A DNA stretch of 64,000 nucleotides from Aphelenchoides besseyi (taxonomy: Eukaryota > Nematoda > Chromadorea > Rhabditida > Aphelenchoididae). The notes beneath the pieces were generated by a model. The model had not been told where the DNA came from, ran no database searches, and saw nothing but the letters and a program-made list of their open reading frames with translations. The DNA lies in assembly GCA_024699855.1 (NCBI GenBank), contig JAMPIQ010000002.1, positions 7,502,001-7,566,000 on the forward strand, in the 5' to 3' direction. Positions 40,649 to 50,369 of this stretch are shown here, piece by piece (within the stretch, counting starts at the first letter, position 1; each line of letters begins with the position of its first letter). A program made the position numbers and the translations under genes.

Positions 40649-41443
40649 ATGGCACGTACAAAGCAGACGGCCAGGAAGTCGATCGTAAGTGAGATAAACA
40701 TTGAAGTGCATTTCTGGTCTTAGAACACCAATAATACATCGCAGAGCTTTACAAGTGACCAAACGTTCTCTCCGCGTACTCGACCAACGGTCGGGTTCAA
40801 AGTGCCCAAAAAGCGCACCAAACTCACAATCCCTGAAGTGAAACTGAAGCCGAAATACGTTTTTAAAAAGGTTTGTATTTGATTTGATCTTTTCGATCGC
40901 CTCTTCACGAGCTTCGTCGCTACGGGAAATCCGACACTATCAAAAGACAGCCAATCTTTCGATTCAACGGTAAGTTTTGATTTCCATCAATCGAGTCTAA
41001 TGAATTTCAAGACGTCCGTTCATGTGAATTATCAAGAACGTTTCCAACAAGATGTCAGAAGTAAGCGGGGACTTTTACAAATGGAAAATGGATGCTTTGG
41101 TTGCACTTCAAGTAACCGAACTATTAGCGATTTGAGCTCATTCGCATGTTACAGGAGGCCTGTGAGTATTTTTTAATCGGTCTTTTCGAAGATTGAAATT
41201 TGTTGGCAATTCACGCTGAACGTGTTACAATTTTGCCAAAAGGTTCGTTTGCTTTTCAGTTCGACTCTTATTCGACCTTTCACTCCAGATATGTCGTTAG
41301 CACAAAAGATTCGCGGTACTACGTTATTAGTTACGCCAAACTCTGAACTCAACGACAATTCATGTTCGTTACATGGTGCCCTCTATTTCTATTGCATGTT
41401 CATATTTTTACGAATCTCTTGTATTTTCTGGATAGACTTTTAA
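40649..41443 (+). pseudogene. Centromeric-H3-like histone, interrupted (pseudogene or recoded)
   Basis: The first exon (40649-40684) is MARTKQTARKSI, the H3 tail with T3, K4, R8, K9 and S10 intact, ending at GTAAGT. A Ser/Lys-rich second exon follows (PRTRPTVGFKVPKKRTK). Then, in another frame, come SLREIRHYQKTANLSIQR (H3 alpha-N and alpha-1), and RRPFM before a TGA. After that stop: GDFYKWKMDALVALQ, an intron, EACEYFLIGLFED, a second TGA, NLLAIHAERVTILPK, an intron and DMSLAQKIRG. The Trp and extra residues in loop 1 (DFYKWK) are typical of CENP-A/CenH3, not canonical H3. Both TGAs fall inside the fold, and exons 2 and 3 do not join in phase. GT-AG sites otherwise look intact. A decayed paralogue is the simplest reading; misassembly or my misplacing of an exon are possible. 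Other genes here end at TGA, so a changed code is not supported. Confidence 0.7.
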
Positions 41444-41454
41444 GCAACCTTGTA

Positions 41455-41687
41455 CAGGGTGTCTCAAAAAAAAGGGCAATCGTGCTGTAACTTTTTAACC
41501 AGCCATTGTATGAAGATTCTGTAAAAAGAAACTAAGGTTGTTTTTGGCCGCGGAGTCGATTGGTCTAATTTTCTGCCGGATCGGACAAGTCCGCAGGCTG
41601 CTATGGACAATTTTGTACCTCCAAGCGAGTTTAACGCTGCGAGTTTTTGCATAAATTTACAAACGATGCTTCCCATTCTTCATTTTT
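41455..41687 (+). repeat. Left terminal inverted repeat
   Basis: About 233 bp, nearly perfect reverse complement of 41986-42217. A few single-base differences (for example GCGGAGTCGA here against TCGACTCTGC-derived sequence in the other arm) show slight divergence since insertion or duplication. Confidence 0.9.
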
Positions 41688-41799
41688 TTTAAGCGCTGGC
41701 GATATCAATAATTGAAGCAAGGCAAAAATGACGTGACTTCGTTATGTCACTTGATGGATGAACTTGATTACAGATTATTTATAACAATTTAAGATTAAA

Positions 41800-41955
41800 G
41801 ATTACAGTTTGTTAACAAGATGTTCAATGTGGCCTCCGTGTTCCCGTACTACCAAAGCAATGCGCTTAAGAAACTCATTAACCCACAAATTGCACAATGG
41901 AATCTTATGCCCTAGTTCTTCCCATGCTTCCAAAATCCGGATTGTCATGAGTGAA
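41800..41955 (-). pseudogene. Transposase C-terminal remnant
   Basis: Minus-strand frame ending at TAA just left of 41808 reads RILEAWEELGHKIPLCNLWV, then KRIALVVREHGGHIEHLVNK. The phrase GGHIEHL near the C-terminus is common in Tc1/mariner (IS630-like) transposases. No catalytic DDE domain remains, so the element cannot move itself. Confidence 0.65.
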
Positions 41956-41985
41956 TTGATAACGACTGACCGTCATAACGAAGAC

Positions 41986-42217
41986 AAAAATGAAGAATGG
42001 GAAGCAGCGTTTGTAAATTTATGCAAAAACTCTCAGCGTTAAACTCGCTTGGAGGTACAAAATTGTCCATAGCAGCCTGCGGACTTGTCCGATCCGGCAG
42101 AAAATTAGACCAATCGACTCTGCGGCCAAAAACAACCTTAGTTTCTTTTTACAGAATCTTCATACAATGGCTGGTTAAAAAGTTACAGCACGATTGCCCT
42201 TTTTTTGAGACACCCTG
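41986..42217 (-). repeat. Right terminal inverted repeat
   Basis: Reverse-complement partner of the left arm, ending in the outer CACCCTG and followed by the TA target duplication. Confidence 0.9.
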
Positions 42218-42526
42218 TAAAAATGAGGTTTTATATGTACAAATGCATTAACAGGATAAACGGATAATCATTGCTGGTTGCGGGTATCACATTATAGCAG
42301 TTATAGTCAAACTAAGTACTTGATTCTTTGTGTACAAGAAAACATCTCGAACTTGAGTGTCGAAGTGTTCTGAATAGTTAGTACGTGTTGGTTGTTAAGC
42401 AACGGGAAGACAAGTGATGAGTCAGAAACAAACAAGACGCATTTGTTCGTTTGCATTTCTTGGAAATTTGGTCGTTCATTTTGAATTTTGTTGTGTTTCA
42501 GTTGATGGACGAGAATTTCTGCTTCG

Positions 42527-43480
42527 ATGTTTTTTACTCGTCTATCAGCAGTGTTGGTTGCTGGAGGAATATCCGTGTGCACTTTCTGTTGTCCGCATTT
42601 CACTCGATCGCGCAAAGGAATTCTATTCGTTCATTATGTTTTCGCGACTTCTGCATCAAGTTGGTTCTGTGAGACGACCGCTGTTGGCACATCGGTCACG
42701 ACGGCAGTTCTTGGTTCCTCGGTTCTCATCATACTGATGGAACACGCCTTGACTTTGAATATCAAAGGTAACTTCTTTAAGCGATTCCCGACATTGTTGT
42801 TTAGAACCAGCAATTGAAAAAACAGAAGAGTTGATGGCTGTTTTTGGTGCTGTTATTTCAATCGATCTACTTGCTGTTCTTCTTCACTTCAACGCTTTTG
42901 GCTTGGGTCGTCTACTATGCATTTCGGGTATTGTCGTCAGTACGATGGTTTTGTTCGCAAATCCACGAAAGAATTCCTTTGAAATGAGTCTTGAGGTCTG
43001 TTGAATACTTGATTTTTGTGTTATTCAAATGGTTTGAAGCAATTAGTTGAAATTGGTGAAGAAACTTTTTTCTACGATCTGTCACGGCCGGTGAATTGTT
43101 TGGGACGTCGAGGATGGTTTCATTGGACAATCACGGTGCTGAGACTCTCAATTGGAGTAAGTGATTACATCCGATTGTTGTTGATTTTCCAGATGATCTC
43201 TTTTATTTCAATTAAGCCGTCTGTTGTCGATCTCTTTGCTATCGCACAATGTGCTTCCGCTTGGATGCTCATCACCAGCCCACCATTCGTTGCCGGACTC
43301 ATTCAGTCGATGAAGTTGGGTGTGCGTTCAATTCTGGAAATTGAGATTCAACAACGAGTCGAGGAGGCAGAACAGAAAGATAAAGAAGAGGGTGGAAAAC
43401 GACGTAGCAAAGAAGAGATCAGAGCGACTATCGAAGGAGAATACGGCGAAGATGTGGGAATGGCTACAGAGCTTATTTGA
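42527..43480 (+). CDS. Multi-span membrane protein, unrecognised
   Basis: Four exons. The ATG at 42527 lies 25 nt after a GTGTTTCAG acceptor, which suggests trans-splicing. Hydrophobic segments can be read at LSAVLVAGGISVCTFCC, SVTTAVLGSSVLIILM, AVFGAVISIDLLAVLLHF, RLLCISGIVVSTMVLF, WTITVLRLSIGMISFI and DLFAIAQCASAWMLI, so four to six membrane passes. A soluble acidic/basic coiled tail follows (EIEIQQRVEEAEQKDKEEGG, RRSKEEIRATIEGEYG), ending ATELI. I do not recognise the family. It converges tail to tail with the Nit-Fhit gene, with only about 64 bp between the stops. An AATAAA lies at about 43503. Confidence 0.65.
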
Positions 43481-43544
43481 TTCTTAACGGGTCTTGTTTT
43501 GTAATAAAGATTGTGAATAAATGCGTTTATTAGCATCTAGGTTA

Positions 43545-45116
43545 TTAGTCAGTTGTTTCGAATAGTTCTCGATATTCTGCAGCTTCGGCGTTCATTTCGT
43601 CGATTGTTTGCGGCCTTCGATCGCCTTCGATTTCGAGCTCTTTGTACAGATTATCGGGATTCTCGCCGAAGTCGTTTTTCGTTCTTGGAATTATGTGAAT
43701 GTGCACGTGTTTCACGGTCCGGCCAGCCGCCTCTCCGTCCTGCACGCAAATGGTCGTCGATTTGGTGTCGAACTTGTGTTCCAGAGCTCGTTGAACTTTT
43801 TTCGCGGTGATAAACAAGTCGGAAGTTTCCTGATCTGTGAGGTCGAGAAGACGTTCAGCCGGTCGAATTGGAGAAACCAAAACGTCTGCAGAATCAATTC
43901 AACAAAAAACTTCTATTCAACTTACGGCCTCGACGCACAGGTTTTAGGTTCACGAACGCAAACGAAAGAGCAGTTCGATAGAAGATCGTTGTGGCCGGAA
44001 TCTCATTGTTTTCGAACTTCAACGACTCGTTCTCTAAAGTGAAAATCATAAAACGAATAACAAAGATTTATCTGACTTGTCCGTTGAGTCGAGTAGTTGA
44101 TTGAATAGAGGTCAGAACGTCGATGAGCAAACACCGGCTGATTTGTACGCACTTCTTTGACATAGTCCAAATTAATCTCCGCAAAACACATATCTAAAAT
44201 CTAATATGCAAAGGAAGAATCTGCCTTCAACTAACCGACGGTATCCGAACACTGAGCGACAACTACGCCCCATGGATCGACTACAATCGCGTGTCCATAA
44301 CTTGTTCTTTTTTCGTTATGTTTTCCGGTTTGTGCTGCAGCAACAACATAGCATTGAGTTTCAATTGCTCTCGCTCTCATCAATGTTTCCCAATGAGCAA
44401 GACCGGTATTCAAAGTAAACGCTGACGGAAACGATAGAATCTCGGCACCTTCGTATCGATTCCACAGCGCCAATTCGGGAAATCGAACGTCGTAGCAGAT
44501 CGAAAGTCCCAATTTGCCTACTGGTGTACCGATCGGCTCAACCAGCCGATCGCCTGCGCGTGAGAACTCGCTTTCCATCAGATGTACTTTTCCTGGAATA
44601 TCCAAATCGAACAAATGCAATTTGTTGTAAACGGTTTGAGTCTCGCCATTTGAATCAAGAATCAAATGCGAATTCAATGGCAATTTGTCATTTCCTTCCA
44701 CCTGTAACCAGTAGGTAAAACAATCCAAGCAGCCATCAACGTACTTTGTTGTGAAAGCCGCCAAGCGATAACCAAAGACCATTGGATTTTGCCAAATCGC
44801 GAAACTTCTTCATGTACGAACTGTTTTCCGAGTATGCCATTTTGATTGTTTCCTCTCGATTCCGTCCAACATAATCAAAACATTCGGGGAAGAAAACCAT
44901 CTAAAACAGACAATAGAATGCATTTCAGTTCTTTGGACTTACTGTACAGTTTCGCTTTTTTGCTCGCTCCACCATCTCGGCACAAACTTTGAAGTTTGCA
45001 TCGAGATCGTGTGTTGAAGTCAACTGACAAACGGCAATCAGATGGCGAGCTGAAGGGCCGCTAAGTGAATTGATCTTCGTGCTCATGGTTTTGCTCAGTG
45101 CTCGTACTATTGACAT
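43545..45116 (-). CDS. nft-1: Nit-Fhit fusion protein
   Basis: One polypeptide carries an N-terminal nitrilase-like domain (deaminated glutathione amidase type) and a C-terminal Fhit (diadenosine triphosphate hydrolase), the fusion known in worms and flies. Nitrilase: HLIAVCQLTSTHDLDANF, then MVFFPECFDYVGRNREETI (catalytic Glu), TVYNKLHLFDLD (catalytic Lys) and LGLSICYDVRFPELALW (catalytic Cys). A 42-nt intron joins FHNK to VEGNDKLPL. Fhit: FVNLKPVRRGHVLVSPIRPA, then GRTVKHVHIHIIPRTKNDFG with the HxHxH histidine triad, and a C-terminal helix ending FETTD. About 440 residues, the family size. Two possible ATGs (45116 and ten codons on). It follows the FAM210-type gene on the same strand. Confidence 0.95.
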
Positions 45117-45479
45117 ACGGGACTTAAGGATTCACTTTTAATAAGCTGACAAGTTGACAATAATAGTCAGGAACTTAAAACCGAAAACAACCATATGACG
45201 CTCTCTGTCCTAATTATTTTATTCGATGTACAAATTAATAACTGGGAAGCATACTGAATGCTACTGATTAGAAAATTTGTACTCGACATAAACATTTTGA
45301 GTACGAGGATCAACAACAATTCAATTACCAAAAATAAGCTAAAGCTTTTCATTTTTGTTAAATAGCAAGAAAGGAGATTCAATTAGGAGACTAACCGATT
45401 ACTTTTATCGTCACAAGTAAAAAACACTTTTATAACATTTAGATCCTAAAGACCCGTATATCGAAAAATCGACTCCTAT
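45117..45479. other. Intergenic, possible intra-operon spacer
   Basis: 363 bp between the FAM210-type stop and the Nit-Fhit start, both leftward. A TGTCAG acceptor occurs upstream of the Nit-Fhit ATG. No coding frame. Confidence 0.4.
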
Positions 45480-46317
45480 CTACTTTGTTTTGGATTTTAC
45501 CGCTCTCTTAACTTCTTTTAAACGTGCCGTGAGGTTTGCGGCTGATGATCGACGACGTTTATTCAAAGCTTCGTAGCCGGATCGTACCGAGTACTCGACT
45601 TCACGTGCCGTACGCAGCCAACCGAATTTGCGAAGAAATTCGAAAGCAATTCGAATTCCCGCAATTGTTCCAGCGTAACGAACTGGAGTTGCAATCTAAA
45701 CTTAAATGAATTATATGATTTGAGAATATCAACCTTGTAGAGAACAAATGTAACGACTAGGTGTCCGGCACTTGGGGGAGTGTTCTTCAGCTTCTCGACT
45801 ATGAAATCCGGCATGTGCAGACTTTCCATGAGTCCAATAACATCAATACCACTAAATACCGTTTATTCAAACCATCAAGTTGCAACTAACCTTCGAACAG
45901 CCAAGTACAAACCGGCAAACCACGTCAAACAGTTGGCCATGTGAACGGGAATTGCTATGTACCAGTAACGTTTGATGTAAAACTTCAACTTGGCCACCAA
46001 ACCCTCGGGTCTTGTTTCGGTTCGTGCACGTTCGATTTCCTTCATTTTGTTCGATTTCTCTTCATCGCTCATTGTCATCCGAAATTTGACGTTATTTCTG
46101 TTCTGTAGATTCTCAACGTCAAATGTGATCGTCATTCTGAATTGCAAACCTTTTCATCTCGCTTTTCTTCTGGCTGATTAAACGCTGCAAATCGACGTTG
46201 TGGCTCAATCCGCAGAAGCTGAATGGTTGACAGCAGTCGAGGTGTGAATCCGTCGACTTTGACTAGACGGAACGAGTGGAGTTCACGGCTGCAGGTGCTC
46301 AAACGACGCAGAAGCAT
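45480..46317 (-). CDS. FAM210A/B-type mitochondrial protein (DUF1279)
   Basis: A mitochondrial inner-membrane protein family linked to mitochondrial translation and homeostasis. Four exons. The ATG at 46317 follows a TTCCAG acceptor by 12 nt. The N-terminus (MLLRRLSTCSRELHSFRLVK) is Arg-rich and fits a presequence. The DUF1279 domain reads KLKFYIKRYWYIAIPVHMAN, CLTWFAGLYLAVR, GLMESLHMPDFIVEKL, VVTFVLYKIATPVRYAGTI, and GWLRTAREVEYSVRSGYE. It ends in a Lys/Arg-rich helix (ARLKEVKRAVKSKTK). Human FAM210A has the same order, including the YKxxTPxRY phrase. Stop TAG at 45480. Placed 205 bp after TRAP-delta on the same strand. Confidence 0.88.
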
Positions 46318-46521
46318 TAGATCGACAGCCTGGAACAAACAATACGACAATAGTTTCCATTCTTTGTTCTCATTCGCAAAAGTAATCAGTTGAAGAAGTG
46401 AACAGAATCGAAAAAATTTAATGGAAACACATTCATAATTTATTTAACACTCATTCGATAAATTAACCAACGAACAGCATTAGCTTAAAAATGAGGCATT
46501 TGAAGTCACAGAAATAACCGC

Positions 46522-47163
46522 TCACAATTGTTTAAGTTCGGTACGGAAATACGAAGCAAAGTAGAGAGCAACCAACGAGCCCAACAACGCAACTGTTTCG
46601 CTGGAGAGTGGAAACTTTTTCGAAACACCCGAGTGATAGTGGCTGATAGTAAACAAGGGTTGGATGGAGGCTGTTGATTGACCGTCGCGAACTGCCTAAA
46701 AGTTGAAAAACACAAATGATCAAAGCAAACCAAAAAACAAGCCTTTTGGTATTGTTCGAAAGTGTCTTCGTCGTAAATTTGAATGTCAAAAGTTTGGGAA
46801 CCGGCTTGATCGTTCGGCAACGACCACGAGACTTGATAGTGCAAAGTCTCTTCTGAAACCGCCACACTCAATTCCTTTCCATTGACCACGGCGTAAAACG
46901 GAGCATCCTGCAATTCATGATTAACTCTTCGATGTGGAGTTGTAACACTTACACGAACGTTGTTTGCACATTGCAATGCAAATTCGGCGACCACCGTCGT
47001 GTGGTAGTGGAAAAAGGCATCGTTGGTCGAGAAAGAAGTACTCGAGTGTTTTGGAGATTCGCATTTCACAGCTAAATGTCCAATGCACTCAGAATATTAG
47101 AAAACGATTACCTTCAGCAACACCAAAAGTTAAAACAAGAGCGACGAACAACTTGAACATCAT
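46522..47163 (-). CDS. trap-4: Translocon-associated protein delta (SSR4)
   Basis: A subunit of the TRAP complex, which assists protein translocation at the ER. Four exons. A signal peptide (MMFKLFVALVLTFGVAEAV) is followed by a luminal beta-sandwich: SPKHSSTSFSTNDAFFHYHT, VVAEFALQCANNV, DAPFYAVVNGKELSVAVSEE, YQVSWSLPNDQAGSQTFDIQ, and IYDEDTFEQYQKA. A single C-terminal membrane segment (SSETVALLGSLVALYFASYF) ends RTELKQL with TGA at 46522. This order matches SSR4. Start codons at 47163 and 47160 are tandem. The neighbour to the right starts on the other strand more than 500 bp away. Confidence 0.88.
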
Positions 47164-47735
47164 GATCGACGAATGGATTCGTTAGCGAAGTTGAGCGACA
47201 AAAAGTATGAGTTCAAAAATGCCACTTGTCAATCAGCCGATAGCTTTGTAGTTCTACAGCATTTGGTTCTCGAGTTGAAAGCCTCTGAATTCGCTGTCAA
47301 AACGTTTCCGTCAATTTCGATGCTCGATTGCTACGCACTTCTTTTCCATTTCTACTCTTACATTGACGACTGTTCTACGACCACATTTACATCATCATCT
47401 TTTGATGTTTGTCAGTGGTATTCTGCGAAAATTGTCTCGCATACCTCCGATTAAGAAGATGTTTGATTGTCAAACTCTTCGTAAAGTCCATATGAGTGTA
47501 AACAAACACTCTTTCTACAATCACAAGCGTTGCTTGGTGTACATATCTGTCAGGTAAAAACAACGTCAATTATGAGTTTGGGTCCATAATACAATCAAAA
47601 TGGTTGCTAATTTTTGAACAATCGAAGGATGTTTGTCGTATGATCGCGAATTCTTTTCCGTTCATTTTATTTAGTTCGCTTGCCCACTTGTTTTTTTCAG
47701 AATTTGAGTGAGAATAACCGGAAGTAAACGCCTAA
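47164..47735. other. Divergent intergenic region
   Basis: Promoter space between TRAP-delta (-) and the CAF1-family gene (+). A 93-codon + frame begins 10 bp from the TRAP-delta ATG; it has no domain and I do not call it. Confidence 0.45.
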
Positions 47736-49073
47736 ATGGTGGGCCAAGAAGTGGCTTTGCACGATGTTTGGGCGTCGAATCTCGAAGAAGAATTCGCAAA
47801 CATGTAGGAACACAATGAAAATCCCGTGCGAATTGATTGTTTAGGCGTGTGTTGGCCAGTAAAGCAACACATATCATTGCCGCAATCGAATTTCCGGGCG
47901 TTTGCATGACTCCGTTGGGGACTTTCTTTAGTCGTGAACAATATTCGTATCAACAGTTGTTGGTTAACGTGAATGCGCTGAAGCCGATTCAGTTTGGTTT
48001 CACTTTCGTTCACGACTCACCAACTCATGGCCAAAGTCAAATGTAGGTCGCTGTAACCTGTGACTGTTTTGATCTTCAATCCTAGGTCCGTTTGGCAATT
48101 CAATCTACACTTTGATCGCGAAGAAGACATGTTCACTAACGAAGCTATCGAAGCTTACGAACAAGCCGGTTTCAATTTCCAACGTCACAGCGTACGTTTA
48201 TCCTTATTGATTGTTTATACGATATCGGTTTTAGACCGACGGAGTTAAACTTTTGGACTTCGGCGATTTGTTGACCACTTCGGGTGTGATTGCTTCAAAA
48301 CTCACTTGGGTCTCATATCATTCGGCTTTTGATTTCGGTTTTCTCACCCGATCCGTTTGTGGTGGCGCGCTACCTGCGGACATTCGCGAATTCTATCGTA
48401 TGTTTCGGAAGTATTTCAAAGTTGCTTTCGATGTAAAACAACTTCTATGGCATCCACTTCTGAAACGCAAACAACTCACACCAACAATGTCTCTTCAAGA
48501 AGTGAGTTGATCTTCGGTGAATTCAAACGTCCATTTAGATCGCAACAGCGCTCAACATTCCACGTTGGGGTTTTCGCCACCAAGCGGCATCTGATTCAGT
48601 TATGACGGCGCGTGTTTTCTTTCAGTTGAAGAGCGAACTCAACAACAGTTGGAATGAGGTAAATAGTCATCTGTAAACTCTATTTCGCTTCTCTGTTTTT
48701 GGTTGTGAATTAAGTTCAAAGGTTGTTTTGGTCACTGCTTCACTTTTAGTTTTATAGCTTCAAGATAAATTATTCGGTTCTCTATTTGGCTTTCTGTTTC
48801 ATAGTACACATTTACTCTCTGCCTACAAGTATATCTGCATTCGAATTCGCCTCTCCAGCCATCTTATTTTACGATCTTTTGTTTCAGATCTCACATCAAA
48901 TTTGCGGGTTGATCAATGGAGTTGGCGGCGAACCGGTTCTACCACAGGGTGCCGTTATTCAGGCAATCTTTACTCGTGAATCATCGGTTGTAAACAGTCC
49001 TCGCAAGGCCAATAATGTGGATAAACGAGACCCATTGCACAGTTACGCACAAATTCGAGCTGTAGCAAATTAA
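47736..49073 (+). CDS. CAF1/CNOT7-family deadenylase with altered catalytic site
   Basis: A Pop2/CAF1 subunit of CCR4-NOT, the mRNA poly(A)-shortening complex. Six exons. The start is MVGQEVALHDVWASNLEEEF, a CNOT7-like N-terminus. The RNase D-type fold reads THIIAAIEFPGVCMTPLG, QLLVNVNALKPIQFGFTFVH, SVWQFNLHFDREEDMF, LLTTSGVIASKLTWVSYHSA, FDFGFL, and WGFRHQAASDSVMTARVFFQ. Of the DEDD residues, Glu (IEFPG), Asp (HSAFDFGFL) and Asp (HQAASD) with its His are present, but the first Asp (AMDTEFPG in CNOT7) is Ala (IAAIEFPG). Substitution of that Asp would be expected to abolish or sharply reduce activity. A long last intron (about 230 nt) precedes the final exon, which adds a 60-residue tail. It may act as a scaffold or regulatory paralogue. 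Confidence 0.88.
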
Positions 49074-50369
49074 CTCCCTTTTAAGTTGTATTTCCTTTTT
49101 CCCCATTTTTCCTGATTATCAATTATTATTGGGTGTAGTTGATTTGAATAAATGAAGTCGTAACCATTTGACGTTCGTGAACAAGGAGCTCTTTTTGTGC
49201 TTCGACAACAAAGAAAACGAGAAAAAGAAACAAACGACGTGATCAACAAAAACACGCGTTTTATAGTCGACAAATAACTGTTTATGTTCTAAAACAAACA
49301 TAATAACTTAACTGTGACATTGGACACAGAACCGATCGACCTTTGATTTACAAAGTTTCGACAGGATTTGCAGTTTTGTTGGTCCATTTAAGTGTGAGTT
49401 ATCGAGCTCAGTTGTCAAGTCACATTTTGTTATCCTTCAAAGATCTTCAAACAGAAAAATGTGTTCCTCTTTCGACTACGTAGCAAATCCGATTGAATCG
49501 TTGTTGCCGATCGGTATAAGCCGCTTGTTACGTTTTGTCTGCTTATTCCCCGTAACCTTAGCACTTTAAAGTTGTTATCGACATAACTGCCACTAATTTC
49601 GTTAGTGATTTTACAAATCGGATTGTCTTGACCAAATGCGACGAAACAGGAAAAGTCTAAAGCATTTAGTCATCTGTTGGGTCTTAATGATTGTCGTTGT
49701 TTGTTTGTTAAGTACGAGACCAGAAAGCAGATCGTATCATCAAAAGATGTCTGACATCTTTTCGAGAAGTTTCCAAAATCTAATTGAAATAAATTTTTAA
49801 CATAGGGCACTACATCAATCACCTTACCGATAATCTTCTAGATACGTAAATCTTCTTTTAACACACACACTTCTGTTTCCTAATGTTCACAGGCTAAATG
49901 ATTTATTGTAGAAGTTTTGGAGTTAACAAAAATTGTGAATCACCGATGAGAGAAGATGGCTAAAAAGCTTTGGAGCTTACATAGAAGACGGAAGAAGTTT
50001 GATTAGTTACTGAGGATATATCTGTGGTCTGAAACAATGGAAGAGAGCAATGATATTAACAAAAACTGCTTGAGTAAAAAGGTTAATTCCAGAGATATAA
50101 ATGAATAGAATAGTGAAGGGCATTCTGTTTGTTGAGTCAAATGAGTAAACGATTTTGATATGCGAAAAGTTAAATCGAGGAGTTTCGAAAAAGTTTCTCG
50201 TATTTGACAGGACAAAAATTCATAATCAATGAGATTGATAACTAAAAGAAATGCTGATTTAAGGACTTGTAATTTTTGTTTCAGGAACAAGAAGTGAAAT
50301 CATGATGTTTTTCTGTCATGAACTGAACGACTGATGAGTGACGGTTTGTTTGAAGGACAGCCATTGGAA
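49074..50369. other. Convergent intergenic region
   Basis: 3' flanks of the CAF1-family and Myb/SANT genes. A/T-rich, short frames only (for example 50003-50290 -). Nothing recognised. Confidence 0.5.

Larger units (their letters stand above)
41455..42217. mobile_element. Non-autonomous Tc1/mariner-superfamily element
   Basis: A 763-bp element with very long terminal inverted repeats starting CAGGGTGTCTCAAAAA and ending in its complement (TTTTTTTGAGACACCCTG). It is flanked on both sides by TA (41453-41454 and 42218-42219), the target-site duplication of the Tc1/mariner superfamily. The arms are nearly identical over about 230 bp. The 300-bp middle encodes, on the minus strand, the tail of a transposase and no complete enzyme. 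It sits right after the CenH3-like locus. Confidence 0.85.

Noticed and set aside
40649..41443. Stop-to-sense recoding of TGA as the explanation for the CenH3-like locus
   Set aside because: Several genes in the window (HADH, TAF13, TRAP-delta, the phosphatase) end correctly at TGA, so TGA is a normal stop here.
42414..42737. Frame starting at ATG 42419 that overlaps the multi-span protein
   Set aside because: It lies before the TTTCAG acceptor and its alternate frames are interrupted; the ATG at 42527 gives one continuous hydrophobic frame.
47173..47454. 93-codon + strand frame beginning 10 bp from the TRAP-delta start
   Set aside because: No room for a promoter or leader, no domain, and it lies in an obvious divergent promoter gap.
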